Assembly (NCBI GenBank): GCA_016790635.1
Contig: JAEUOR010000063.1
Location: 40,597-104,596 of the forward strand
Direction of reading: 5' to 3'
DNA length: 64,000 nucleotides
Source: Burkholderiales bacterium
GTDB lineage: Bacteria > Pseudomonadota > Gammaproteobacteria > Burkholderiales > JAEUOS01
Part shown: positions 1 through 8,769 of the stretch, piece by piece
Numbering within the stretch: the stretch's first letter is position 1
Layout of the letters: every line of letters starts with the position of its first letter
The notes under the pieces: model-generated
Seen by the model: only the letters and a program-made list of their open reading frames with translations
The model's database searches: none
Told to the model about the DNA's origin: nothing
Translations under genes and position numbers: made by a program

Positions 1-380
1 CAATCCTCGGCAAGGGAGCGCTGGAGGGCATGTACGGCATGGGCGGCTGGAAGCTCAACTATCCGGATACCGCGTCGCCCGAGGCAAAAAAGGTCATGGA
101 CGCCTACAAGAAGAAATTCAACGCCGACCCCGACGAGAATGCGCTCAACGCGTATTCCTACACCGACTGGTTCATCAAGGGCCTGCAGGCAGCCGGGCGC
201 AACCTGACCGCGGATGGCTTCATCAAGGCGCTGGCGAGCGTGCCGCAACAGGACTTCACCACCTACGGCCGCATGATGTTCACCAACAACCATGCCGGAC
301 CTGAATTGATCGAGATCGATCAGGTCAAGGGCGGGCGCTGGGTGTCCATCTCCAAGCCGATGTCGGGCATCATCAAGTAG
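1..380 (+). CDS. branched-chain amino acid-type ABC transporter substrate-binding protein, C-terminal part
   Basis: Only the last 126 codons are inside the window; the reading frame is open from position 3 and ends with TAG at 378-380. The visible part resembles the C-terminal lobe of periplasmic Leu/Ile/Val-type binding proteins (the Peripla_BP_6 type): an alternating pattern with a V-MDAYKKKFN helix, the YSYTDWFIKGLQAAGRN segment and a terminal strand ending in a VKGGRW-type motif. Such proteins capture amino acids, amides or aromatic acids for a LivHMGF permease. The next gene begins 9 bases downstream and encodes another binding protein of a different family, so the cognate permease is probably left of the window. 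The ligand cannot be inferred. Confidence 0.75.
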   Translation, partial: ILGKGALEGMYGMGGWKLNYPDTASPEAKKVMDAYKKKFNADPDENALNAYSYTDWFIKGLQAAGRNLTADGFIKALASVPQQDFTTYGRMMFTNNHAGPELIEIDQVKGGRWVSISKPMSGIIK

Positions 381-389
381 GCGCGCACC

Positions 390-1361
390 ATGTCCAGACG
401 CCGCGTTCTCGGATTGGCAGTTGGCGCCGCGGTCCTGGCCGCGGCGCTGCCCGTGGCGGCGCAGGACTGGCCTGCCAAGCCGGTGCGCATCGTCGTGCCG
501 TTCGCGCCCGGCGGCACCACCGACATCACGGCGCGGGTCATCGCCGAGCAGCTGTCGACGTCCCTCAAGCAGTCCTTCGTGGTCGAGAACCGCGCCGGTG
601 CCGGCGGCAACGTCGGCGCCGCGGAGGTGGCGCGCGCGGCGCCGGACGGCTACACCTTCCTCATGGGCACGCCGGGAACGCAGGCCATCAACCAGTTCCT
701 CTACCCCAAGATGCCCTACGACACCTCCCGCGACCTGGTGCCGGTGTCGTTTGTCGTGCGGGTCCCCAACGTGCTGATCGTGCATCCGGGGGTTGGTGCC
801 AAGACCCTGGCGGACCTGATTCGCATCGCCAAGTCGAAGCCGGGCGCCCTGTCCTACGGGTCACCGGGCAGCGGCTCGACAGGGCACTTGTCGACCGAGC
901 TCTTCAAGAGCCGCGCCGGCGTGTTCGTGGTTCACATCCCGTATCGCGGCAGCGGGCCGATGCTCCTGGACCTGATCGCCGGGCAGATCCAGATGGCGAT
1001 CGACAACCTGCCCTCGGCCATTCCGCACATCCGTGCCGGCAAGCTCACGGCCCTGGGCGTGACCAGCGAAAAGCCCAATCCGCAGTTGCCCGACGTGCCG
1101 GCGATCGCCACCACGCTGCCCGGCTACGCGGCCGAATCCTGGTTTGTGCTGGTGGCACCCAATGGCACGCCCGCGTCCGCCATCACGCGCCTGTCCGGCG
1201 AGGTGGACCGCATCCTGAAGCGTCCTGAAGTCATCGAGCGCTTCAGGGGCCTGGGCGCCGATCCGGTCGGCGGCACCCCCGAGCAGCTGGGGACCTTCAT
1301 CGCTGCCGAGACCAGGAAGTGGCAGCAGGTGGTCAAGGCCTCGGGTGCGAAGGTCGACTAG
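390..1361 (+). CDS. Bug/TctC-family tripartite tricarboxylate transporter binding protein
   Basis: This encodes 323 residues, normal for the Bug family of extracytoplasmic solute receptors that are greatly expanded in Burkholderiales. An N-terminal signal peptide (MSRRRVLGLAVGAA, hydrophobic core, cleavage after PVAAQ) directs it to the periplasm. Family hallmarks are WPAKPVRIVVPFAPGG-type strand and loop near residues 27-45, the VVENRAGAGGNVG loop, ARAAPDGYTFLMG and the HIPYRGSGPMLLDLIAGQ segment. Bug proteins usually bind carboxylates. No TctA or TctB membrane subunit is next to it, which is common for orphan Bug receptors. The ATG at 390 lies 9 bases after the previous stop, so co-transcription is likely. 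The ligand is unknown. Confidence 0.85.
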   Translation: MSRRRVLGLAVGAAVLAAALPVAAQDWPAKPVRIVVPFAPGGTTDITARVIAEQLSTSLKQSFVVENRAGAGGNVGAAEVARAAPDGYTFLMGTPGTQAINQFLYPKMPYDTSRDLVPVSFVVRVPNVLIVHPGVGAKTLADLIRIAKSKPGALSYGSPGSGSTGHLSTELFKSRAGVFVVHIPYRGSGPMLLDLIAGQIQMAIDNLPSAIPHIRAGKLTALGVTSEKPNPQLPDVPAIATTLPGYAAESWFVLVAPNGTPASAITRLSGEVDRILKRPEVIERFRGLGADPVGGTPEQLGTFIAAETRKWQQVVKASGAKVD

Positions 1362-1381
1362 GGCGCGCCGCGAGACAGACG

Positions 1382-2545
1382 ATGGACTTCGCGCCGACCC
1401 GTGAGCAGGACGATATTCAGCGCGCCATCGAGGCGCTGTGCAGTCGTTTCGACGCCGACTATTGGCGCAATAAGGACGAAAAGGGCGGCTTTCCGCAAGA
1501 CTTCCATGCCGCGCTGGCGGAGGCAGGCTGGCTGGGCGTGGCCATGCCGGCGGAGTACGGCGGTGCGGGCCTCGGCATCAGCGAAGCCGCGGTCATGATG
1601 CGTACCATCGCCGAGTCCGGCGCCGGCATGTCCGGCGCCTCGGCGGTGCACATGAACATCTTCGGCCTGCACCCCGTGGTGATCAACGGCACGGACGAGC
1701 AAAAGCGTCGCTTCCTGCCGCCCTTGATCGAGGGCAAGCACAAGGCCTGCTTTGCCGTCACCGAACCCGACGCCGGCTTGAACACCCTGAAGCTCAAGAC
1801 CCGCGCCGTGCGCAAGGGCGACCGTTACGTCGTCAACGGCCGCAAGATGTGGATTTCCACCGCGCAGGTGGCCGACCGCATGCTGCTCCTGGCGCGCACC
1901 GCGGAACCCGACGCGGCCGCGCCCACGCGCGGCCTGACCCTGTTTTACTGCGCCTTCGACCGCAAGCGCATCGAGGCGCGCGAGATCGCCAAGCACGGCC
2001 GCAAGGCGGTCGATTCCAACGCGCTCTTCATCGACGACCTGGAGATTCCGGCCGAGGACCGCATCGGCGAGGAAGGGCGCGGCTTCGAGTACATCCTGCA
2101 TGGCATGAACCCGGAGCGCGTGCTGATCGCCGCCGAGGCGGTCGGCATCGGTCGCGCAGCGTTGAAGCGCGCGGCGCTGTATGCCAAGGAGCGCATCGTC
2201 TTCAACCGGCCGATCGGCCAGAACCAGGGCGTGCAGCACCCCTTGGCCGAGCGCTGGATCGAACTGGAAGCCGCCAACCTCATGATGCAGAAGGCCGGCT
2301 GGCTCTACGACCAGGGGCGCCCCTGCGGTGCGGAAGCCAACGCGGCCAAGTACCTGTGCGGCGAGGCCGGTTACCGCGCCTGCGAGACCGCCATGCTGAC
2401 CCACGGCGGCATGGGCTACTCCAAGGAATATCACGTCGAGCGCTATCTGCGCGAAGTCATGCTCACGCGCATCGCGCCGATCTCGCCGCAACTGATCCTC
2501 TCGTTCATCGCAGAGAAGGTGCTGGGGCTGCCCAAGTCCTACTGA
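1382..2545 (+). CDS. acyl-CoA dehydrogenase family flavoprotein
   Basis: The 387-residue product has the standard three-domain layout of FAD acyl-CoA dehydrogenases: helical N-domain, a beta domain with FAVTEPDAGLNTLKLKTRA and NGRKMWIS, and a helical C-domain with FNRPIGQNQGVQHPLAE and THGGMGYSKEY. It would introduce a double bond at C2-C3 of an acyl-CoA and pass electrons to ETF. The usual C-terminal catalytic glutamate (YEGTS position) is replaced by APIS. A glutamate at residue 245 (MNPERVLIAAE) aligns with the base used by isovaleryl-CoA and long-chain enzymes. The ATG at 1382 is preferred over an upstream in-frame start because it begins the conserved N-terminus. The substrate is unknown; the neighbouring binding proteins suggest an organic acid route. 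Confidence 0.9.
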   Translation: MDFAPTREQDDIQRAIEALCSRFDADYWRNKDEKGGFPQDFHAALAEAGWLGVAMPAEYGGAGLGISEAAVMMRTIAESGAGMSGASAVHMNIFGLHPVVINGTDEQKRRFLPPLIEGKHKACFAVTEPDAGLNTLKLKTRAVRKGDRYVVNGRKMWISTAQVADRMLLLARTAEPDAAAPTRGLTLFYCAFDRKRIEAREIAKHGRKAVDSNALFIDDLEIPAEDRIGEEGRGFEYILHGMNPERVLIAAEAVGIGRAALKRAALYAKERIVFNRPIGQNQGVQHPLAERWIELEAANLMMQKAGWLYDQGRPCGAEANAAKYLCGEAGYRACETAMLTHGGMGYSKEYHVERYLREVMLTRIAPISPQLILSFIAEKVLGLPKSY

Positions 2546-2556
2546 GGTCGCGCGCC

Positions 2557-3315
2557 ATGCCGGACCAGGACAAGCAGATCGACGAGGTACGCGCCTGGGT
2601 GGCTACGGCCAGGCGCATCGTCGTCCTCACCGGCGCTGGCATCTCGACGGAATCGGGCATCCCCGACTTCCGCGGGCCGCAGGGCGTGTGGACGCGCGAT
2701 CCGCGCGCCGAGAAGCTCTCCAACATCCACTATTACATGAATGACCCGGAGGTGCGTCGACTGGCATGGCAGTCGCGCCTGGAGCATCCGGCGTGGGACG
2801 CGCAACCCAACGCCGGGCATCGCGCGCTTGCCGACCTGGAGCGCCGCGGCAAGCTCCATGCGCTTATCACCCAGAACATCGACGAACTTCACCAGATGGC
2901 CGGCAATTCGCCGCAGAATGTCATCGAGGTGCACGGCACGGTGCGCAGGGTCGTGTGCATGAACTGCGGTGCGACCACGCCCATGCAGGAGGCGCTGGAG
3001 CGGGTGCGTGCCGGCGAGGCTGATCCGCCGTGCCGCGCGTGCGGCGGCATCCAGAAGAGCGACACCATTTCGTTCGGCCAGAATCTCGTGCCTGAAGTCA
3101 TCGAGCGAGCCATGCGCTCGGCCCGCGAGTCCGATCTTTTTTTCTCCATCGGCACCAGCTTGCAGGTCTACCCGATCGCGGGAGCGGTCGAATTGGCCAA
3201 GTCGGCCGGGGCGCGGCTGGTAATCCTCAATGCGCAGGAGACGCCGTTTGACGACGTCGCCGACGCGATCTTTCGCGACCCGATCGGCAGCGTGCTGCCG
3301 CGGCTGCTTGCGTGA
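2557..3315 (+). CDS. NAD-dependent protein deacylase of the Sir2/CobB family
   Basis: The 252-residue product is a sirtuin that removes acyl groups from protein lysines using NAD. Visible motifs are VVLTGAGISTESGIPDFRGPQ (NAD binding, about residues 23-43), TQNIDELH, the catalytic histidine at residue 126 in VIEVHGTV, two zinc cysteine pairs (CMNCG and CRACGG), SFGQ and the C-terminal GTSLQVYP. It starts 11 bases after the acyl-CoA dehydrogenase stop, so the two are probably co-transcribed. Sirtuins often control acyl-CoA enzymes, which makes the pairing sensible, but a direct link is inferred. Whether it prefers acetyl, succinyl or other acyl groups cannot be read here. Confidence 0.93.
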   Translation: MPDQDKQIDEVRAWVATARRIVVLTGAGISTESGIPDFRGPQGVWTRDPRAEKLSNIHYYMNDPEVRRLAWQSRLEHPAWDAQPNAGHRALADLERRGKLHALITQNIDELHQMAGNSPQNVIEVHGTVRRVVCMNCGATTPMQEALERVRAGEADPPCRACGGIQKSDTISFGQNLVPEVIERAMRSARESDLFFSIGTSLQVYPIAGAVELAKSAGARLVILNAQETPFDDVADAIFRDPIGSVLPRLLA

Positions 3316-3330
3316 ATGCGCAGTGCCGCG

Positions 3331-5043
3331 TCAGCGCGGGCCGCGCACCACACGCCCTGGCCGTGCGGCCTGCATTTGACCGTCGCGAAACGTGACCTGC
3401 CCCGACTTGACCGTCGCGCTGTAGCCGCGGGCTTTTTGCAACAAGCGCTTGCCCTGGGCGGGCAGGTCGAAGGCGAGCCAGGGTTTCTCGAGCGCGATGC
3501 GGTCCATGTCGATCACATTCAAGTCCGCCAGCAGCCCGGGCGCCAGGAGACCGCGGTCGCCGAGGCCGTAGAGCAGCGCGGTGTCGCGGCACTGGCGCTT
3601 GATCGCGAGTTCGAGCGGGATGCGCCCGCGGCTGCGCTTCTTGACCCAGTGCTCCAGCATGAAGGTCGGTGAGGCCGCGTCGCAGATGGTGCCGCAGTGC
3701 GCGCCGCCGTCTGAGAGTGAATTGACCGTGTCGCCGCGATGGAGGAGCGGTTGCAGGAAGTCGAGGTTGCCGTCGGCGTAGTTGAGGATGGGCAGGTAGA
3801 TGAAGCCTTGCCCGTCGTTTTCCATGAGCATGTCGTAGGCGACTTCCGCGCCGCTGCGTCCTTCGGTTCCGGCGCGCGTCGCGATCGAACGGGTCGCGTC
3901 GGGTTCGTAGTCGAATGCATCATCCATCGCGTACTGGTTGTGCCAGCCTTCGGTGATGACCGAGAGGATGTGCGTGACTGCAGCCTCGGGAAAGTGCGAA
4001 GGTTCGGCGAGCATGCGCGCGCGAAAGTCGGCGTCCCTGAGGGCCGCGAGCTTGCGTTCCCACGGCAGGTGCGCGATCTCCTGCCAGGCCCGCTTGAAGC
4101 GAAACGGGTGCACCGTGCCGCGCCAGGCCATCACCACGCCGGTACCGCGCAGCGCGATCTGTGCCACCAGGCGCGCGCCGCGCGCGTTCTCCGCCTGCAT
4201 CGATGCCAGTTGTTCGGCGAGCGGTATCTCCTTGGCGATGGACTGCAGGGCCGCGAAGGTGACCGTGGCGCCGGTCTCGCGCGACAGGCGGCCCATCCAC
4301 TCGAACTCGTTCCACTCGCGCCGGAAGTCCGAGACCATCTCGAAGACACCGTGCCCGGCGGCCTTGAGCGCGCGGCCGATGCCCAGCAATTCTGCGGGCG
4401 TCGCGGTGGTGCCGGGCACCAGTTCACGGTCCACCGAGCGGTGCAGCACCGTGCGCGAGGTGGAGAAGCCCAATGCGCCGGCACGCAGGCCTTCCTCGAC
4501 GATCGCCGCCATTTGCGTGATGTCGTCCGCGGTCGGATCCTCGTTCCGCGCGCCGCGCTCGCCCATCACGTAGGCGCGCACCGCGCCGTGCGGCACGTGG
4601 GTGGCCACGTCCACAGTGCGCGGCAGGCGCTCCAGGGCGTCCATGTATTCAGGAAAGGACTCCCAGTCCCAGGTCATGCCTTCGGCCAGCGCGGTGCCGG
4701 GAATGTCCTCGACCCCTTCCATGAGGCCGATCAGCCAGTCGTGACGGTCGGGCCGCGCAGGTGCGAAACCGACGCCGCAATTGCCCATGACCACGGTGGT
4801 CACGCCGTGCCAGGAGGACGGCGCCATTTCGGCGTCCCAGGTGGCCTGGCCGTCGTAGTGGGTGTGGATGTCGACAAAGCCGGGCGCGACGACCTGGCCG
4901 CGCGCGTCGATCTCCTCGCGCCCACGCGAGGCGACCTTGCCAAGGGTGGTGATGCGTCCGCTGTCGATGGCGACATCCGCCTCGCGCGGCGCGCCGCCGC
5001 TGCCGTCCACCACGAGTCCGCCGCGAATCACCAGGTCATGCAT
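3331..5043 (-). CDS. N-acyl-D-amino-acid deacylase-like amidohydrolase
   Basis: The 570-residue product is a metal-dependent amidohydrolase of the D-aminoacylase branch (amidohydrolase 3 type). The N-terminal small beta domain (MHDLVIRGGLVVDGSGG) precedes the metal motif VDIHTHYDGQATWD near residue 60. The VVMGNCGVGFAPARP loop follows, then SLSDGGAHCGTICDAASPTFML in the C-terminal half, and the protein ends with a second strand of the composite beta domain (GRVVRGPR). These enzymes hydrolyse N-acyl-D-amino acids or similar amides in the cytoplasm. It converges on the sirtuin gene with a 15-base gap. The exact substrate is uncertain, since many proteins of this family are only annotated by similarity. 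Confidence 0.87.
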   Translation of the reverse strand: MHDLVIRGGLVVDGSGGAPREADVAIDSGRITTLGKVASRGREEIDARGQVVAPGFVDIHTHYDGQATWDAEMAPSSWHGVTTVVMGNCGVGFAPARPDRHDWLIGLMEGVEDIPGTALAEGMTWDWESFPEYMDALERLPRTVDVATHVPHGAVRAYVMGERGARNEDPTADDITQMAAIVEEGLRAGALGFSTSRTVLHRSVDRELVPGTTATPAELLGIGRALKAAGHGVFEMVSDFRREWNEFEWMGRLSRETGATVTFAALQSIAKEIPLAEQLASMQAENARGARLVAQIALRGTGVVMAWRGTVHPFRFKRAWQEIAHLPWERKLAALRDADFRARMLAEPSHFPEAAVTHILSVITEGWHNQYAMDDAFDYEPDATRSIATRAGTEGRSGAEVAYDMLMENDGQGFIYLPILNYADGNLDFLQPLLHRGDTVNSLSDGGAHCGTICDAASPTFMLEHWVKKRSRGRIPLELAIKRQCRDTALLYGLGDRGLLAPGLLADLNVIDMDRIALEKPWLAFDLPAQGKRLLQKARGYSATVKSGQVTFRDGQMQAARPGRVVRGPR

Positions 5044-5151
5044 GGTCTGCCTCGAGGTTTCTTGCGCGCTTGATCATGGAGGCGCATCTTAGCAATGCGG
5101 CATGCCCGCCACGCGTCTGCGCGCAAGCGCGATCCACGCTGGCGGCGTGGG

Positions 5152-6336
5152 TCACCGTCCGTGGCCGGGGGGTTTGCCGAACGCCCAGCCATGCAGCCAG
5201 GCCAGCACGCCCGCCCACGCCAGCGCACACAGGCCGAGGATCACGAACGCCACCTGGATGCCGGCGTGGTCGTGCAGCACCCCCATGAGCATGGGCGTGC
5301 TCAGATGCGACAGACCCCAGCCGACACCGCCCAAGGCGTTGGCCGAGCCGCGGTCCTCCGGGGAGGTGACCTCGGTGACCATCACCTGGAAATTGAGCGA
5401 CATGAGCCCTGATCCCAGGCCCACGAGCAGCAGGAGGGCGGAGACTGCGAAGATGTTGCCGGTCAGGCCCACCACACTGACCGACAACGCCACCGTGACG
5501 GCCGAGCCGATGGCGAGGCCGCCCTTCATCGAGAAATCCAGGTGGCGCGCGACGAAGATGCCCATCAGCGCAGCGCCGATGCCGCGTAGCGACAGTACCA
5601 TTCCGTTGACCTCATGACGGTAGCCATAGGCCTCGAAGAGCAACGGGTAGAACGATACCGACAACGAGAAAGGCAGGGCGGCGATGTAGGCGCAGGCCAT
5701 GACGAAGAACATCGGGCGCAGGCGCATGAGCCGACCGTAGCGCTCGAAAGGGGCAAAGTGGGCCGCCATGGCGGGGCGCGTCTCGCGCGGATGCCTCGTC
5801 ATCGCCAGCCAGGCGATGAGCGCCGCGCCGGCGAGCAGCAGGAAGGCATTGGCGAAACCGGCGATCGCGATGGTGACGCCGGCGATCAGCGTCCCCGCGA
5901 TCTGGCCAAGATTGGTCATGGCGTTGAGCCGTCCGAGTTCGACGCTGCGTGCGCCGGGCAGCTGGCCCGCGATCGTCCAGGTCGCCGGCCAGAACACAGC
6001 GCGTCCCATGATCAGCACCACCTGCGCGGCCATGAGCGCCGCGAAGCTGGTCGACTGCGAGAACATGAGCGCACCCGCGCACATCGACAGACAAGAAAAG
6101 AGAACCAGGAGTCTTCCGCCGAGGCGATCGGTGAATGCGCCGCCCAGGAGATTGAAGGCGATCTGCACCACCACGGGGGCGGCGATCAGCGTGCCGATGG
6201 CGACGCCGGACATGCCCAGGGAATCGGCGTACAGCGGGATCAGAGGATGGCTCATGCCGAGCCCGACGTTCCAGACGAAGGTGCACACGTAGAAGGCGGC
6301 GTGCGCGCGCCACGGGAGTGCGTCGGTCGTGCTCAT
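5152..6336 (-). CDS. major facilitator superfamily transporter
   Basis: The product (394 residues from the chosen start) has about twelve hydrophobic segments and is an MFS carrier. The first segment FYVCTFVWNVGLGMSHPLIPLYADSLG and the following loop FTDRLGGRLLV match the conserved cytoplasmic motif between helices 2 and 3. A second copy-like half begins near FERYGRLMRLRPMFFVMAC. I start at the ATG at 6336 (MSTTDALPW); an in-frame ATG at 6354 would add MPHTVA. Its stop lies 108 bases from the start of the amidohydrolase gene and both read leftward, so they may form one unit. The substrate is unknown; sugar or drug efflux types look similar. Confidence 0.85.
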   Translation of the reverse strand: MSTTDALPWRAHAAFYVCTFVWNVGLGMSHPLIPLYADSLGMSGVAIGTLIAAPVVVQIAFNLLGGAFTDRLGGRLLVLFSCLSMCAGALMFSQSTSFAALMAAQVVLIMGRAVFWPATWTIAGQLPGARSVELGRLNAMTNLGQIAGTLIAGVTIAIAGFANAFLLLAGAALIAWLAMTRHPRETRPAMAAHFAPFERYGRLMRLRPMFFVMACAYIAALPFSLSVSFYPLLFEAYGYRHEVNGMVLSLRGIGAALMGIFVARHLDFSMKGGLAIGSAVTVALSVSVVGLTGNIFAVSALLLLVGLGSGLMSLNFQVMVTEVTSPEDRGSANALGGVGWGLSHLSTPMLMGVLHDHAGIQVAFVILGLCALAWAGVLAWLHGWAFGKPPGHGR

Positions 6337-6437
6337 CGCGACGGTGTGCGGCAAATCTGCCGACCGTAGCGCGCGCGCAGATGGTTTCTGCCTGCACTGG
6401 GCAACTCATAGAATGGGCGCTTTGCGATCGCATCCGC

Positions 6438-7340
6438 ATGGCGCCATTCGACCTGGCCTTGGTCAACCCTCACGCTGCGGGCGGCCGGGCTATGCGGAAG
6501 TTGCCGGAACTGCGGGCGGCGCTTGCGCGCCATGCGCCAGCCTGCCGGATCGAGGTGCCGGGCGACGTCGGCGCGGCGCGCGCGTTGCTGGAGGCCATTC
6601 CGCGCGGCAGTCGCGTGATCGTCGCCGGCGGTGACGGCACGGTCAATCGCCTGCTGCCGGCCTTGCTGGCCGGCGATCACCAGCTCGCGCTTGTGCCTGC
6701 CGGCAGCGGCAACGACCTGTCGCGAGCGCTTGGACTTTTCGGTCATTCGCTCGAGTCTACGCTGGCCCTGCTCGCGCGGGGCACTCCGCGCCAGATCGAC
6801 ATCGGCCGGGTGCGGCATGACGGCGGCGAGTCGCTGTTTGCCGCCAATCTCACCGCCGGCTTCGATGGCGCCGTGTGCGCCCGCGCGCTGGCCGGGCCAC
6901 AGTGGCTGCGCGGCCTGCCGCGCTACCTGTATGCCACGCTGCGCGAGCTGGCCGCGCTGTCGGTCTATGAGGTGAGCGTCGTCGCCGACGGCGTCACCGT
7001 CCACACCGGTCCGGCCCTGTTCGCCTCCACGCTCAACACACCGACCTTCGGCAGCGGCATGCCGGCGGTCCCGGACGCGGTCATCGACGACGGGCGGCTG
7101 AACCTGCTCCTGGCCGGGCGGTTTTCGCGCCTGGGCGCGCTACGCATGCTGCCGCGACTGCTCAAGGGCACGCACCTGGCCGATGCGCGCATCCGTACGC
7201 TGCCATATACGACACTTGTCTTCGAAAGCCCCGCAGGCATTCCGCTGGCGGTCGACGGCGAGTACCTCGGCAGGGTTCGCGATGGTTGCGTGACGATCGA
7301 TGCAAGGCGGCTGCGGGTCATCGCATGTGACGCCCGCTAA
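6438..7340 (+). CDS. diacylglycerol kinase-family lipid kinase
   Basis: The 300-residue product belongs to the DAGK catalytic-domain family (YegS/DgkB-like cytoplasmic lipid kinases). Diagnostic features are the N-terminal LVNPHAAGGRA, the nucleotide-binding VIVAGGDGTVNRLLPAL and LVPAGSGNDLSRALG, and the C-terminal LAVDGEYL seen in the beta-sandwich domain. It would transfer phosphate from ATP to diacylglycerol or a similar lipid. The ATG at 6438 opens directly into the conserved strand; a longer frame to 6318 would run into the MFS promoter region and is rejected. It is divergent from the MFS gene, leaving about 100 bases for two promoters. Confidence 0.88.
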   Translation: MAPFDLALVNPHAAGGRAMRKLPELRAALARHAPACRIEVPGDVGAARALLEAIPRGSRVIVAGGDGTVNRLLPALLAGDHQLALVPAGSGNDLSRALGLFGHSLESTLALLARGTPRQIDIGRVRHDGGESLFAANLTAGFDGAVCARALAGPQWLRGLPRYLYATLRELAALSVYEVSVVADGVTVHTGPALFASTLNTPTFGSGMPAVPDAVIDDGRLNLLLAGRFSRLGALRMLPRLLKGTHLADARIRTLPYTTLVFESPAGIPLAVDGEYLGRVRDGCVTIDARRLRVIACDAR

Positions 7341-7348
7341 AATGGGAA

Positions 7349-8572
7349 ATGCGCAGGCCGCAGTCGCGTTCTCCTGAAGTTGGGACGCATGGCGTTGCGA
7401 CTCTTCCCGACCTTCCTGCTGCAAACCGTCACGCCGTGCCCGGCAAATCCGTGCCCAAATCTGCAAGCTTCGCCACCGGCATCCTGCCAGTGCAGGCGCT
7501 GGAACTCTGCGTGCGCCAAGGCGGCGAGATCGTCTCTTTGGAAGACCCGATCCGCGACGACCAGTTCCAGCCGGCCAGCCTGGACCTGCGCCTGGGCTCG
7601 GTGGCCTACCGGGTGCGCGCGAGTTTCCTGCCTGGTCGCAACGCCACCGTGCGACAAAAGCTCGACGACCTGGCCATGCACGCCATGGACATCACCGGCG
7701 GCGGGGTGCTCGAGCGCGGCTGCGTCTACATCATCCCGCTGCAGGAAAGCCTCGCCCTGAAGCGCCGCACCTCGGCGCGCGGCAACCCCAAGAGTTCGAC
7801 CGGGCGCCTGGACATCTTCACACGTCTCATCACCGACCACGGCACCGAGTTCGACAGCATCCGCGAGGGCTACAAGGGCCCGCTTTATGCCGAGGTCTCG
7901 CCGCGCACCTTCAGCGTGCTGGTGCGCAAGGGCTCGCGCCTGTCGCAATTGCGCATCCGTCGCGGCAACCCGCAGGCCACCGACGGCAGCATGCGGCGCC
8001 TGCAGCAGGAACACCAGGTGGTCGAGGCGATCAGCGAGGCCGACATCCGCGACGGCGTGCCGGTGACGGTGGACGTGGCCGGTGCCAAGACCGGCGGCCT
8101 GATCGGCTATCGCGCCAAGGCGCATGCCGGCCTGATCGACATCGACCGCGTGCGTCACTACGAGGTGGCTGATTTCTGGGAGCCGGTCATGGCGCCCAAG
8201 CGCGGCGGCCTGGTGCTGGACCCGGCGGACTTCTACATCCTCGCCAGCCGCGAGGCGGTGCGGGTGCCGCCGGCCTATGCCGCCGAGATGATCGCCTACG
8301 ACACCCTGGTGGGCGAGTTCCGCGTGCACTACGCGGGCTTCTTCGACCCCGGCTTTGGCCACGCGTCCTCCGCCGGCGATGGGTCGCGCGCGGTGCTGGA
8401 GGTGCGCTCCTACGAAGTGCCCTTCGTCATCGAGCACGGGCAGATCGTCGGGCGCCTGTCCTACGAGCGCCTGACCGCGATGCCGAGCCGGCTCTACGGC
8501 GTCGGCATCAAGTCGAACTACCAGGGCCAGGGCATCGCGCTGTCCAAGCATTTTCGCGTCTCCTCGACATAG
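7349..8572 (+). CDS. dcd: long-form 2'-deoxycytidine 5'-triphosphate deaminase
   Basis: Up to 407 residues resemble the two-domain dCTP deaminase family found in various proteobacteria (DCD N-terminal family), not the short E. coli enzyme. Each half has a dUTPase-like beta barrel. The first carries FQPASLDLRLGSVAYRVR and SSTGRLDIFTRLITDHG with the YAEVSPRTFSVLVR strand; the second carries GLIDIDRVRHYEVADFWEPV and ends near KSNYQGQGIALSKHFRV. The role is supply of dUTP for thymidylate synthesis. The ATG at 7349 follows the lipid kinase stop by 8 bases. Family members usually begin closer to SFATGILP, so a GTG at 7436 is a credible alternative start. Confidence 0.82.
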   Translation: MRRPQSRSPEVGTHGVATLPDLPAANRHAVPGKSVPKSASFATGILPVQALELCVRQGGEIVSLEDPIRDDQFQPASLDLRLGSVAYRVRASFLPGRNATVRQKLDDLAMHAMDITGGGVLERGCVYIIPLQESLALKRRTSARGNPKSSTGRLDIFTRLITDHGTEFDSIREGYKGPLYAEVSPRTFSVLVRKGSRLSQLRIRRGNPQATDGSMRRLQQEHQVVEAISEADIRDGVPVTVDVAGAKTGGLIGYRAKAHAGLIDIDRVRHYEVADFWEPVMAPKRGGLVLDPADFYILASREAVRVPPAYAAEMIAYDTLVGEFRVHYAGFFDPGFGHASSAGDGSRAVLEVRSYEVPFVIEHGQIVGRLSYERLTAMPSRLYGVGIKSNYQGQGIALSKHFRVSST

Positions 8573-8688
8573 AGCCGCGGCGCGCGCCACCCCGGCGCGC
8601 AGTTCCCTTCGCCGACGTTCCGGGAGCGGCTTCCCACGGCGCCTGCGTTCGACCATTGGCGGGATTTCGATTGCAGCCAATTCGACGC

Positions 8689-8769
8689 ACATTTGATCAA
8701 TATTGGCGCGTCTGGCCTTGCAAGTAGAGGGGAAGTGGTCTAGGATGCTTGCAATATTTGATCAAATGT
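8689..8769. promoter_or_regulatory. mirrored GntR-type operator pair around the regulator start
   Basis: Two near-identical 17-18 base boxes face each other: ACATTTGATCAATATTG at 8689-8705 and, on the opposite strand, ACATTTGATCAAATATTG at 8769-8752. Each contains the palindrome TTGATCAA or a close form, typical of GntR/FCD operators. Their centres are about 63 bases apart, six helical turns. The right box lies within the first codons if the regulator starts at 8745, or just upstream of ATG 8766. Autoregulation, possibly by looping, is inferred. Confidence 0.6.

Noticed and set aside
1358..2491. 377-codon minus-strand open frame
   Set aside because: It mirrors the acyl-CoA dehydrogenase and has no features of its own.
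3739..5073. 444-codon plus-strand open frame
   Set aside because: It is opposite the amidohydrolase gene and has no domain.
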